A stretch of 56,657 nucleotides of DNA from Actinomycetes bacterium. Lineage in GTDB: Bacteria > Actinomycetota > Acidimicrobiia > Acidimicrobiales > JAAEMS01. The first letter of the stretch is position 1; each line of letters begins with the position of its first letter. This document shows, piece after piece, positions 16,414 to 24,276 of the stretch. The stretch spans positions 1 to 56,657 of the forward strand of contig JAAEMS010000270.1 of assembly GCA_024225275.1 (NCBI GenBank), read 5' to 3'. Below the pieces are notes generated by a model. It did no database searches. It was not told the origin of the DNA and saw only the letters and a list, made by a program, of their open reading frames with translations. The position numbers and the translations under genes are program-made.

Positions 16414-17232
16414 ATGGCTGCAGTCGACACCGGAACCGAAGACCTTCTCGCTGATCTCACCGACGGGGTGGGCACGCTCACCTTGAACCGGCCCCAGGCC
16501 CGCAATGCCATGAGTGACGGCATGAACCAGGGCTTGGCCGGCATGCTCGACGCCTGGGAGCTCGATCCCGACGTCCGTTGCATCGTGCTGACCGGTGGGG
16601 GCGGCGCCTTCTGCGCGGGAGGAGACGTCAAGGGCATGGCCGCATCGGGCGGCGAGGGTCGGGTGCCCAACTGGGACGAGCGGGTTCACAAACAGCGCCT
16701 GAACCAGCGTGGCACCTCGGGCCGGTTGTTCCGCATGCCCAAGCCCACCATCGCCAAGATCCCGGGTGCCACCGCGGGGGCCGGCATGGGCCTGGCCCTG
16801 GCCTGTGACCTCAAGGTGGCCGCCGAAGGTGCGGTGTTCACCACTGCCTTCACTCGGGTCGGGTTCGCCGGCGACTATGGCGGCACCTGGTTTCTCACCC
16901 AGTTGGTGGGGCCGGCCAAGGCCAAGGAGCTCTACTACCTCTCCGACCGGCTGAGCGGCGCCGAGCTGGCCGAGCTGGGCATCGTGAACAAGGCCGTCCC
17001 CGCTGACGAGCTCGATGCTGCGGTCGACGAGTGGGCGGCCCGTATTGCCGCCGGGCCCACCATCGCCTACCGATACCAGAAGGAGAACATCAACCGGGCC
17101 CTCATCGAGGATCTCGAGATGTGCATGGACCTCGAAGCCACCCACCACCTGCGGACCGGTCAGACCGACGACCACCTGGCCGCGGCCCAGGCCTTCGCCG
17201 AGAAGCGCGACCCGGTCTTCAAGGGGCGTTGA
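16414..17232 (+). CDS. enoyl-CoA hydratase/isomerase family protein
   Basis: 272-residue crotonase-fold protein with the oxyanion-hole segments GGGGAFCAGGD (about 64-73) and TAGAGMGLALACDL (about 120-133). Both catalytic glutamates of true enoyl-CoA hydratases are missing (GMGLAL and TAFTRVG at those places), whereas an Asp is present in GFAGDYGG as in PaaG-type isomerases. An isomerase or other crotonase reaction is more likely than hydration. A clear GAAGGGG Shine-Dalgarno precedes the ATG. It is the last gene of the SDR-methyltransferase trio. Confidence 0.85.
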   Translation: MAAVDTGTEDLLADLTDGVGTLTLNRPQARNAMSDGMNQGLAGMLDAWELDPDVRCIVLTGGGGAFCAGGDVKGMAASGGEGRVPNWDERVHKQRLNQRGTSGRLFRMPKPTIAKIPGATAGAGMGLALACDLKVAAEGAVFTTAFTRVGFAGDYGGTWFLTQLVGPAKAKELYYLSDRLSGAELAELGIVNKAVPADELDAAVDEWAARIAAGPTIAYRYQKENINRALIEDLEMCMDLEATHHLRTGQTDDHLAAAQAFAEKRDPVFKGR

Positions 17233-17292
17233 GATCCTCGGGTGGGGCGGCGACCGTTGTTGCCACCCATGACCCTCCGCCCAGGGTGATAC

Positions 17293-17348
17293 CGAACCCC
17301 ATCCACACCGACGAGGCTGCTACCTCGTCGGGCCACCGGTGGGTTCGG
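17293..17348. terminator. nested inverted repeat between convergent genes
   Basis: An inner 9-bp stem, CCGACGAGG / CCTCGTCGG with a 6-nt loop (17309-17332), sits inside an outer 8-bp stem, CCGAACCC / GGGTTCGG (17293-17300 and 17341-17348). There is no T-run, as is common in high-GC actinobacteria. It lies between the crotonase gene and the minus-strand CinA-like gene, so it can serve both strands. Confidence 0.6.
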
Positions 17349-17352
17349 CCTC

Positions 17353-17832
17353 TCAGTCGAGCTCGTCGAGCCGCCGGTCGATCTCGGCCAGCACCGCGTC
17401 GGCCACCGCCCGGTCCTGGGCCACCCGGTCGGGCGGCACGTCGTCGAGCCCAACCACGATCGATTCGGCCCCGGTGATGGAGAACCAGGCTCGGTCGTCG
17501 CCCCGCCGGATTCGATCGGTGGTCAGGCCCGCGGTGATACCGACCCCCCACCCAATTTCAGGGTCCCCGAGGGATCGGGCCCGTTCGAGTGCCGCTGCCG
17601 CGAGATCGCCGGCGGTGACCGCAGAGACGAATTGGGTAGGTTCGGTGTCGAGCAGGTCGACCATGGCCGTGGCCGCGTAGGGGACTGTGACTTCCAACAC
17701 CGTCCTCGATGCTCCCGGCACCAGCAGGAGGTCGGTGATCAGCGCCATGCCCCCGCCGGTGGCGTGCAGTACCAGTTGGACCGGTGAGTCGTGGAGCCGT
17801 TGGGCGATGGCCCGCCGCTCGTCGTCGTGCAT
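17353..17832 (-). CDS. CinA/PncC-like C-terminal domain protein
   Basis: 159 residues. The pattern ATGGGMALITDLLLVPGASRT, then VPYAATAMVDLL and FVSAVTAGDLAAAALERAR, is that of stand-alone CinA C-terminal (nicotinamide-nucleotide amidase-like) domains. Whether it deamidates NMN is not shown; the family includes members without that activity. The ATG at 17832 is chosen over a GTG one codon earlier because TACGGT sits 6 nt before it on this strand. Confidence 0.75.
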   Translation of the reverse strand: MHDDERRAIAQRLHDSPVQLVLHATGGGMALITDLLLVPGASRTVLEVTVPYAATAMVDLLDTEPTQFVSAVTAGDLAAAALERARSLGDPEIGWGVGITAGLTTDRIRRGDDRAWFSITGAESIVVGLDDVPPDRVAQDRAVADAVLAEIDRRLDELD

Positions 17833-17838
17833 CACCCG

Positions 17839-17844
17839 ACCGTA
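17839..17844 (-). promoter_or_regulatory. -10 element (TACGGT on minus) of the CinA-like gene
   Basis: TACGGT on the minus strand, 6 nt before the ATG at 17832. Confidence 0.5.
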
Positions 17845-17858
17845 CCCCCCCCGAACTC

Positions 17859-17894
17859 GAGGCCGATTGCCTCACCGGTGACGCGATCGGCCTC
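17859..17894 (-). terminator. hairpin downstream of the ABC permease
   Basis: GAGGCCGAT (17859-17867) pairs with ATCGGCCTC (17886-17894), a 9-bp stem with an 18-nt loop that itself contains CACCGGTG. It lies between the permease stop and the -10 of the CinA-like gene. Confidence 0.5.
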
Positions 17895-17917
17895 AGGTTC
17901 GAGAGTGGGGGTGGTGG

Positions 17918-18742
17918 TCAGATGCCGTCGGCGACGCCGAGGAGGTTGCCGCGGCGGACCGACCCCATGCCCCGGGTCAGGCCGACGATGGCTGCGGTCC
18001 AGGCAATCGCACCGATCCAGATGATGACAGTGCCGCTACCGAAGAGGGCACCCGTCGACTGGCCGTAGGCGATCATGATGAGGGGGAGGCTGACCAGGCC
18101 GGCGGCCTGCTGGGCGGCAGCCGTCGACCGGACCTTGGCCGACAGGCGCAGGACCAGCGACAGGGTGAAGGCCAGGAAGGGCGGCACGACCCACAGCATC
18201 AGCACCCACCATTGGGCGGTGGGGAAGAACCAGCCACCCACCTCGGGTCCGACGATCAGGTTCACTATCAGCGAATACACCCCGAAGCCCACGAGCGTCG
18301 TCGTGTAGCCGGGGGTGAGGCTGGCGATGAGCTTGCCCAGGTAGATCTCGCGGGTGTCCGCAGGCGAGTGGGCCAAGAACTCACCGGTACCCCGTTCGCG
18401 TTCGCCCACGATGGTGGCGGCGCCGATGGCCGTCGAGATGGTCAGTGGGACCACCACGGCCATGGGGGCGAACAGGAACACGGCGAGCGCGTACGAAGTC
18501 CGGCCCGTATCGGTGTCGCCTTTGATGTTCTCCTGGGCCGAGTCAGGCAGGACGCTCAGCGTGTCGGCGAGCTTCTGGACGGCGGGGCCGTCGCCGACCT
18601 GGTTGATGGAGAGCAACAGGATGGTGGGGACGATCACGAAGAAGATGGATCCGAGGATGACCATCGGTAGCCAGAAGTCGCGGGCCTCCCGTAGCTGGCG
18701 GAGGTCGGTCTTGGCCACGACGAGCATGCGATGCCAGTTCAT
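17918..18742 (-). CDS. ABC-2 type exporter permease
   Basis: 274 residues with about six transmembrane helices. A long extracytoplasmic loop follows the first helix, and the conserved ABC-2 segment IVGERERGTGEFLAHSPA precedes the third, the coupling element of sodium/drug export permeases. The start overlaps the stop of the ATPase gene (ATGA), so the two are coupled and form one transporter. The substrate is unknown; similar pairs export sodium or drugs. Confidence 0.88.
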   Translation of the reverse strand: MNWHRMLVVAKTDLRQLREARDFWLPMVILGSIFFVIVPTILLLSINQVGDGPAVQKLADTLSVLPDSAQENIKGDTDTGRTSYALAVFLFAPMAVVVPLTISTAIGAATIVGERERGTGEFLAHSPADTREIYLGKLIASLTPGYTTTLVGFGVYSLIVNLIVGPEVGGWFFPTAQWWVLMLWVVPPFLAFTLSLVLRLSAKVRSTAAAQQAAGLVSLPLIMIAYGQSTGALFGSGTVIIWIGAIAWTAAIVGLTRGMGSVRRGNLLGVADGI

Positions 18743-19767
18743 GCCCGGGTCCTCTCGTTGGCCCGGGCGCCGTTGACCGGTTCGGTTGGGGTGTGGACCG
18801 GGGTCGGTTGGGGGTGGGCGGGCTGCACGGTGGCTCCCCGCTGGCGACGGATACTGAAGTAGAGGTCCTCGAGCGACGGCACCCGGGGCTCGACTCGGGT
18901 GACCCGTACCCCGCGTGCGACCAAGGCGGCCACCAGGTCGGGAACCCGACGGAAGTCGTCGACGGTGACATCGCCGCTCCGCTCGCTCTCGTCGACCGAG
19001 AGCACTCCGGGGACCGCCCAGATCTGGGTGGTGTCCTGGGGATCCTCGACCTCGATCCGCACCACGGCATCCGGCCAGAACCGGCGGGCCAGCCCCTGGG
19101 GAGTGCCCGACACCAGATCGGTGCCCTCTTCCATGACCACGACATGGTCGGCCAGGCCCTCGGCCTCGAGCAGGAGGTGGGTGCAGAGCACCACGGTCTT
19201 GCCCGAGTGGGTCAGCTCGCCGATCAGGGCCAGCACCGCCTGGGAGGACTCGGGGTCAAGGCCGGACGTGGGCTCATCGAGGAGGAGAAGGTCGGGTTCG
19301 TGCTGAACCGAGCGAGCCAGAGCCAACCGCGTCTTCATGCCTGTCGAGTAACCGCCCACCTTCTGATCGAGCGCGTCGGCGATAGCGAATCGGCCGGCCG
19401 CCTCCCTGATGCGCTGGTCCTGCAGGTTCTTGGGGATGTCGTAGAGCTCGGCCGCGTAGAGCAGGTTGTGGTAACCGCTGAGCCGGTCGTAGAGGGCGGG
19501 CTTGGCGGAGACGATGCCGCATCGACGGCGGATCGCCTCACCCTGCTCGACCGGGTCCATGCCGAACACCTCGATCGAGCCGGCGTCGGACTCGAGGGCA
19601 CCGGTGATCATACGGATGGCTGTGGTCTTGCCGGCCCCGTTGGGTCCCAGCAGCACCGTCACTGCCCGGTCCGGTGCCTCCAGGTTGAGGTCAGCCAGGG
19701 CCTGGATCTCGCCGAAACGGCGTCCGAGGCCTCGGATCTTGATGGTCGCCGCCGCAGAATCACTCAC
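18739..19767 (-). CDS. ABC transporter ATP-binding protein
   Basis: 342 residues. Walker A is GPNGAGKTT (about 39-47), the signature motif is the variant YSTGMKTRLALAR (about 138) and Walker B is LLLLDEPTSGLDP (about 157-169), followed by the H-loop CTHLLLEAE. The last 100 residues form the extra C-terminal domain common to ABC-2 exporters of the CcmA/NatA group. It begins at a GTG and diverges from ruvC. Confidence 0.93.
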   Translation of the reverse strand: MSDSAAATIKIRGLGRRFGEIQALADLNLEAPDRAVTVLLGPNGAGKTTAIRMITGALESDAGSIEVFGMDPVEQGEAIRRRCGIVSAKPALYDRLSGYHNLLYAAELYDIPKNLQDQRIREAAGRFAIADALDQKVGGYSTGMKTRLALARSVQHEPDLLLLDEPTSGLDPESSQAVLALIGELTHSGKTVVLCTHLLLEAEGLADHVVVMEEGTDLVSGTPQGLARRFWPDAVVRIEVEDPQDTTQIWAVPGVLSVDESERSGDVTVDDFRRVPDLVAALVARGVRVTRVEPRVPSLEDLYFSIRRQRGATVQPAHPQPTPVHTPTEPVNGARANERTRA

Positions 19768-19908
19768 CCACTCGTGATCGGCATGTCGGAAGGCCCCTGT
19801 AGTGCTGGTCCGAGGAGGGGGCCGTTGGACCTAGGCCCGCACCCCCCCCGTGGTGGCGAGCAGAGATGGCCGATCCACCGGGTCGCCCTGGATGGCGGAT
19901 CGGTCCGC

Positions 19909-19914
19909 TAGCGT
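19909..19914 (+). promoter_or_regulatory. -10 element (TAGCGT) of ruvCAB
   Basis: TAGCGT, 7 nt, then the ruvC GTG. An inverted repeat CCGATCC / GGATCGG (19870-19876 and 19897-19903) lies just upstream and could be an operator. I see no LexA box here. Confidence 0.5.
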
Positions 19915-19921
19915 CGTACAG

Positions 19922-20425
19922 GTGTTCGTTCTCGGTATCGACCCCGGGCTGTCCCGCTGTGGCTACAGCGTGCTCGATTCGCGCCCCCGCAAGCCGCGGG
20001 CGGTCGCCATGGGCGTCCTGCGTACCGATCCCGCCCACCCCGTACCCAAACGGTTGGCCGAGCTCCAGGCCGAGTTCCGCGGCCTCTTCGACGAGTTCGA
20101 ACCGTCGGTTCTGGCCATCGAACGCCTCTTCGTCCAACACAACCTCCGTACCGCCATCTCGGTGGGCCAGGCCAGTGGTCTGGTCCTGGCCGAAGCCGCC
20201 AGTCGGGGCATTTCGGTGGCCGAGTACTCGCCCAATCAGGTGAAGGGGGCGGTGGCCGGCGACGGGCGGGCCGACAAGCGGGCCATCCAGGAGATGGTCC
20301 AGACCATGCTCGGCTTGTCCGAGCTACCCAAACCGGCCGACGCCGCCGATGCCGCGGCCGTCGCCCTCTGCCATCTGTCCCATGAGCCCCTCAGCGCAGG
20401 GGCCCGGCGGGGCGCGGCCGTATGA
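19922..20425 (+). CDS. ruvC: crossover junction endodeoxyribonuclease RuvC
   Basis: 167-residue Holliday-junction resolvase of the RNase H fold. Acidic active-site residues are visible in LGIDPGLSRCGY (about 7), LAIERLF (about 66) and the C-terminal ADAADAAAVALCH. It acts with RuvAB encoded directly downstream. The GTG start is set by the family N-terminus and the TAGCGT box 7 nt upstream. Its TGA overlaps the ATG of a bridging mini-ORF leading to ruvA. Confidence 0.96.
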   Translation: MFVLGIDPGLSRCGYSVLDSRPRKPRAVAMGVLRTDPAHPVPKRLAELQAEFRGLFDEFEPSVLAIERLFVQHNLRTAISVGQASGLVLAEAASRGISVAEYSPNQVKGAVAGDGRADKRAIQEMVQTMLGLSELPKPADAADAAAVALCHLSHEPLSAGARRGAAV

Positions 20426-20457
20426 GGCCAAGAATCCATGAGGAGTCACAGTCGTGA
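20422..20457 (+). CDS. bridging mini-ORF (MRPRIHEESQS) between ruvC and ruvA
   Basis: Eleven codons start at an ATG overlapping the ruvC stop (ATGA, 20422-20425) and end at a TGA overlapping the ruvA GTG (GTGA, 20454-20457). It contains the AGGAG that would serve as the ruvA Shine-Dalgarno (about 20441-20445), so ribosomes translating it would run over that site. It fills the 28-nt gap exactly. Confidence 0.45.
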   Translation: MRPRIHEESQS

Positions 20458-21065
20458 TCGGATCGCTCCGAGGTTCCCTGCTCGACCGGGCCGGCGACGG
20501 CGAGGTCATCATCGAGGTCGGCGGCATTGGCTATCGCATCACGATGATGCCGGCTGCCATCCCCCTGCTCGGTGAGCTCGGCGCCGAGGTCTTCGCGTGG
20601 GTTCACCACCACATCCGCGAGGATGCGCAGACCCTCTACGGGTTCACCAACCGTGACGAGCGGGTGGCCTTCGAGGCTCTGATCGGTGCCCACGGTGTGG
20701 GTCCGGCGCTGGCCCTGGCCATCCTGTCGGTCCACGAACCGGTGGCCCTGGCCCGGGTCCTGGCCGAAGACGATGTGGCCGCGTTGTGCCTGGTGCCGGG
20801 CGTGGGCAAGAAGACGGCGGCCCGACTCATGGTCGAGCTGAAGAACCGGCTCGACGTCCTGCCGGCCATCGACCTCACCGACGGTGGGGGGGCGGCCTCA
20901 GCCGTGGCCCCCGAGGATTCCACCTCGACCGCCGACGTGCGTGACGCCCTCACCGGCCTGGGCTACGGCGTCGAGGAGATCCACCTGGTACTCCGCGATC
21001 TGCCGGCCGATGCCGACTCGTCGGCCCTACTCCGTCAGGCTCTCCAGCGCCTGGCTGCGGTGTGA
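20454..21065 (+). CDS. ruvA: Holliday junction branch migration protein RuvA
   Basis: 203 residues beginning MIGSLRGSLL. The OB-fold (about 1-62), the two helix-hairpin-helix motifs (LIGAHGVGPALALAIL and LVPGVGKKTAARLMVELK) and the C-terminal three-helix domain III after an Ala/Ser linker are all present. It binds four-way junctions and loads RuvB. GTG start, coupled to the mini-ORF upstream. Confidence 0.96.
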   Translation: MIGSLRGSLLDRAGDGEVIIEVGGIGYRITMMPAAIPLLGELGAEVFAWVHHHIREDAQTLYGFTNRDERVAFEALIGAHGVGPALALAILSVHEPVALARVLAEDDVAALCLVPGVGKKTAARLMVELKNRLDVLPAIDLTDGGGAASAVAPEDSTSTADVRDALTGLGYGVEEIHLVLRDLPADADSSALLRQALQRLAAV

Positions 21066-21076
21066 GGAGGTAGCTC

Positions 21077-22117
21077 ATGGCCCGCGACGAGATCCTCAGC
21101 TCCTCACCGGTCGACGACGATCCTGAGGTCGACCTGATCGAAGACGGTATCCGGCCTCGGAGCCTCGACGAGTTCGTCGGTCAAGCTGACATGAAGGACC
21201 AGCTCGGCATCCTCCTCGAGGCGGCCCGACGGCGCGGTCAGGCGGCCGACCACCTCCTGTTCGCCGGCCCTCCCGGATTGGGCAAGACCACCCTGGCGGG
21301 CATCGTGGCCAACGAGATGCAGGCCACCGCCGAGATCACTTCGGGTCCCGCCCTGGTGAAGCCCGGTGACCTGGCCGCCATTCTCACCCGGCTCGACGAA
21401 GGTGACGTTCTCTTCATCGACGAGATCCACCGTCTCCCCCGCTCGGTCGAAGAGGTCCTCTACCCGGCCATGGAGGACTTCCGCATCGACATCGTCATCG
21501 GTACGGGCCCCGCCGCCCGGTCGATTGGCTTCGACCTGTCCCGGTTCACGCTGGTGGGAGCCACCACCCGCACCGGTCTGGTGACCAAACCACTGCGCGA
21601 CCGGTTCGGCCAGACCCACCGTCTCGAGTTCTACTCGGACGACGACCTCGATCTCATCGTCACCCGGGCGGCCGGCGTGCTCGGCGTGACCCTCGAACCC
21701 GACGGTTCCCGCGAGATCGCCCGGCGGGCCCGGGGCACGCCACGTATCGCCAACCGGCTCTTGCGGCGAGTACGCGACTACGCCGAGGTGAGGGCCGACG
21801 GGGTGATCGACCTCCAGGTGGCGGCCGACGGTCTGGCCTTGTTCGGGGTCGACCAGCGAGGTCTGGACAAGGTCGACCGGGCCATCCTCCATGCCCTGTG
21901 TGTGCAGTTCGGGGGCGGGCCCGTGGGATTGTCGACCCTGGCCATAGCGGTGTCCGAGCCGGGCGAGACGGTCGAAGACGTGTACGAGCCCTTCCTCATC
22001 CAGCAGGGTTTCCTGCTGCGAACTCCACGGGGCCGGGTCCCCACGCCGGCCGCCTGGGAGCATCTCGACCTGCCGGTTCCCGTGGCCTCCGAGCCCGCCC
22101 CGGGGTTGTTCGACTGA
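21077..22117 (+). CDS. ruvB: Holliday junction branch migration ATPase RuvB
   Basis: 346-residue AAA+ motor. Walker A is GPPGLGKTT (about 63), Walker B is LFIDEIHRL (about 112), sensor 1 is [18 protein letters not shown] with the arginine finger, and the C-terminal winged helix ends [22 protein letters not shown] precedes the ATG by a normal distance. It converges with a minus-strand gene 9 nt further on. Confidence 0.97.
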   Translation: MARDEILSSSPVDDDPEVDLIEDGIRPRSLDEFVGQADMKDQLGILLEAARRRGQAADHLLFAGPPGLGKTTLAGIVANEMQATAEITSGPALVKPGDLAAILTRLDEGDVLFIDEIHRLPRSVEEVLYPAMEDFRIDIVIGTGPAARSIGFDLSRFTLVGATTRTGLVTKPLRDRFGQTHRLEFYSDDDLDLIVTRAAGVLGVTLEPDGSREIARRARGTPRIANRLLRRVRDYAEVRADGVIDLQVAADGLALFGVDQRGLDKVDRAILHALCVQFGGGPVGLSTLAIAVSEPGETVEDVYEPFLIQQGFLLRTPRGRVPTPAAWEHLDLPVPVASEPAPGLFD

Positions 22118-22126
22118 GGGGGTTGG

Positions 22127-23107
22127 TCAGCCCAGAGCGGCCTCGGCGAAGGCGCGGAGCTCGCGGTCGATGTCGCCCATGGGCTGGAAGGCCACCTCGG
22201 TCACGCCCTGATCAGTGAGCCGGTCGAGGCGGGGTGCCACCTCGGCGGCCGGGCACACGAACGGGGCAATAGCCAACGCATCGCCGGTGATGACCTCGCG
22301 ATCGATCGCGTTCAGCTCGGTCAGGTGACCCTCGTGAAGGTGGAGATGGCGCTCCCGGTCAGGCACCGCGGCCGCCAGCTCCTGGAACCGGGCCGCATTG
22401 GGGAAGCCGTCGATGCGAGCATCACCCTGCTCGAGGAAGGCATGGTAGGCCACGGTGACTCCGGGGCCGGCGGTGTCGATGACCCGTGGGGAGTCTGGAG
22501 TCTCCCCCTCGTCGAGGATGGTGCCGAAGCCCAAGAGGATCACGTCATCGATCCCCACGTAGTCGGCGTCGGGCCGGGGTCGTGAGGTGAACACCCCGGC
22601 ACCCATGTCGGCCGCTGCGGCCAGGCCCCGAGGTCCGTTGACGCCCAGGATCCAGGGCACCTCGATCGGTCGATTCGCGGCCTGGCCGGGCCAGTGGAGC
22701 ATCTGGGCCAGCTCACCGTCGACCTCGATCGCCTCACCTCGAAGGAGGGCCTGGACGTCGCCAACCATGCCGGGGAACTCAGCCCACTTCAGTGGCTTCT
22801 GGCCCATGGCCCGCCGGCCGGTGAACCCGGTGCCGGCTCCGATCACGACGCGGTCCTGTCCCACCAGCCCGACGAGGGTGGTGATGGCCGCCGCCGTCAC
22901 CATCGGGTGGCGAAGCGACGGGATCAGCACACCGGGCCCGAGCCTGATCCGCTCGGTGCGGGATGCGGCCAGGGCCAGCGTCATCCATACGTCGAGCTGG
23001 AGGGCGGGCGTGTCGTAGACCCACGCGGTTTCGTAGCCGAGCTGTTCGGCCAGTTCGATGTGAGCTGGCGTGTCGGGTACGGGCGGAAAGGCGGCCGAGA
23101 TCTTCAT
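22127..23107 (-). CDS. luciferase-like (LLM) flavin/F420-dependent oxidoreductase
   Basis: 326-residue TIM-barrel protein of the bacterial luciferase-like superfamily. The N-terminus (MKISAAFPPVPD, then HIELAEQLGYETAWVYD) and the segment RIRLGPGVLIPSLRHPMVTAA are typical of F420-dependent reductases such as methylene-H4MPT reductase-like proteins, which are abundant in actinobacteria. Cofactor and substrate cannot be settled from sequence. It diverges from queA across a 152-bp region with inverted repeats. Confidence 0.82.
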   Translation of the reverse strand: MKISAAFPPVPDTPAHIELAEQLGYETAWVYDTPALQLDVWMTLALAASRTERIRLGPGVLIPSLRHPMVTAAAITTLVGLVGQDRVVIGAGTGFTGRRAMGQKPLKWAEFPGMVGDVQALLRGEAIEVDGELAQMLHWPGQAANRPIEVPWILGVNGPRGLAAAADMGAGVFTSRPRPDADYVGIDDVILLGFGTILDEGETPDSPRVIDTAGPGVTVAYHAFLEQGDARIDGFPNAARFQELAAAVPDRERHLHLHEGHLTELNAIDREVITGDALAIAPFVCPAAEVAPRLDRLTDQGVTEVAFQPMGDIDRELRAFAEAALG

Positions 23108-23155
23108 GGTCGAATTCCAGCACGCCCAGCGGCCCCCTGCTGGGCCCGACCAGGG

Positions 23156-23221
23156 TTCTGTCCGGGAATCTGCCGCAGAAACCTCACGATCTCCCGGACA
23201 GAAGGTCAGAGTCGGACAGAA
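23156..23221. promoter_or_regulatory. triple half-site array in the LLM/queA divergent region
   Basis: TTCTGTCCGGGA (23156-23167) is inverted as TCCCGGACAGAA (23192-23203), and a third half-site TCGGACAGAA follows at 23212-23221. A small palindrome, TCTGCCGCAGA, sits between the first two. The array lies 22 bp upstream of the queA -10. It could be an operator or a cruciform-forming element; no regulator is identified. Confidence 0.5.
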
Positions 23222-23242
23222 CGGGTGGGGGCAGGGGGCGGA

Positions 23243-23248
23243 TACGGT
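23243..23248 (+). promoter_or_regulatory. -10 element (TACGGT) of queA-tgt
   Basis: TACGGT, 11 nt, then the queA ATG; no Shine-Dalgarno is obvious close to the start. Confidence 0.45.
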
Positions 23249-23259
23249 GCCGGGGGTTC

Positions 23260-24276
23260 ATGCGCACCGAAGACTTCGACTACGACCTGCCGGACGAACG
23301 GGTGGCTCAGCAACCGGCCGAGCCCCGCGATTCGGCGCGTCTGTTGGTCGATCGGGGCACCGATGTCGAGCACCGCACCGTTCGTGATCTGCCCGACCTC
23401 CTCCGCGAGGGTGACCTCCTGGTTGTCAACGACACCCGAGTCCTGCCCGCCCGCCTTTGCCTGCGAAAGGCCACCGGGGGAGCGGCCGAGGTCCTCTTGC
23501 TCGAACCCGATCCCGCCGACCCCCTCACCTGGGAGGCTCTGGTCCGCCCTGGCCGCCGCATCCGCCCCGGATCCAGCCTGTTCGCCGAGGCGGACGGCCG
23601 GGCCATGGCCGTGGTGCAAGTGGGTGGCGACCGGGGCGATGGGCGTCGCCAGGTTCGCCTGATCGCCGAGGATGTGCCTTCCCGATTCGGTGAGGTCCCT
23701 CTGCCCCCGTACGTGCGCGAAGCGCTGGCCGACCCCGAGCGCTACCAGACGGTGTTCGCGGACCGGCCCTCGTCGGTCGCCGCCCCCACCGCCGGTCTTC
23801 ATCTGACTCCGGAGGTGCTCGATCGCTGCCGCCAGCGGGGGATCGAGGTCGTCGCCGTCGAGCTGAGCGTCGGTCTCGGCACGTTCCGGCCGATCAGCGT
23901 CGACGACATCGACGACCATGTGATGCACGAGGAGAGGTACCGGGTACCGGTGGAGACCCTCGAGGCGCTCGATCGGGCTCAACGGGTGGTGGCCGTGGGT
24001 ACCACGGTGGTCCGCACCCTTGAAACACTGGCGGCCACCGGACAGACCGAAGGTCGCACTGACCTGTTCATCCGTCGGGGCCACCCCTGGAAGACCGTCG
24101 ACGTGCTGCTCACCAACTTCCATGTGCCGCGATCGTCTCTGCTGGTGATGATCGACGCCTTCGTGGGCGACCGCTGGCGCAACCTCTATGACACCGCCCA
24201 GGCCGACTGCTACCGGTTCCTCTCCTTCGGTGACGCCCTGTTGTTGGAACGAGCCCGGCTGTTGGAGAAGCGATGA
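23260..24276 (+). CDS. queA: S-adenosylmethionine:tRNA ribosyltransferase-isomerase
   Basis: 338-residue enzyme that converts preQ1 in tRNA to epoxyqueuosine. The start MRTEDFDYDLPDERVAQQPAEPRDSARLLV and the internal GDLLVVNDTRVLPARL, then SSVAAPTAGLHLT and NFHVPRSSLLVMIDAF are all family signatures. Longer frames beginning near 22963 run through the divergent promoter region and are rejected. The stop overlaps the tgt ATG (ATGA). Confidence 0.96.
   Translation: MRTEDFDYDLPDERVAQQPAEPRDSARLLVDRGTDVEHRTVRDLPDLLREGDLLVVNDTRVLPARLCLRKATGGAAEVLLLEPDPADPLTWEALVRPGRRIRPGSSLFAEADGRAMAVVQVGGDRGDGRRQVRLIAEDVPSRFGEVPLPPYVREALADPERYQTVFADRPSSVAAPTAGLHLTPEVLDRCRQRGIEVVAVELSVGLGTFRPISVDDIDDHVMHEERYRVPVETLEALDRAQRVVAVGTTVVRTLETLAATGQTEGRTDLFIRRGHPWKTVDVLLTNFHVPRSSLLVMIDAFVGDRWRNLYDTAQADCYRFLSFGDALLLERARLLEKR

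Noticed and set aside
17233..17352. Structured RNA between the crotonase and CinA-like genes
   Set aside because: The nested stems at 17293-17348 are sufficiently explained as a bidirectional terminator between convergent genes.
19768..19921. LexA box controlling ruvCAB
   Set aside because: I looked for TCGAAC-N4-GTTCGA in the ruvC upstream region and found only an unrelated 7-bp inverted repeat.
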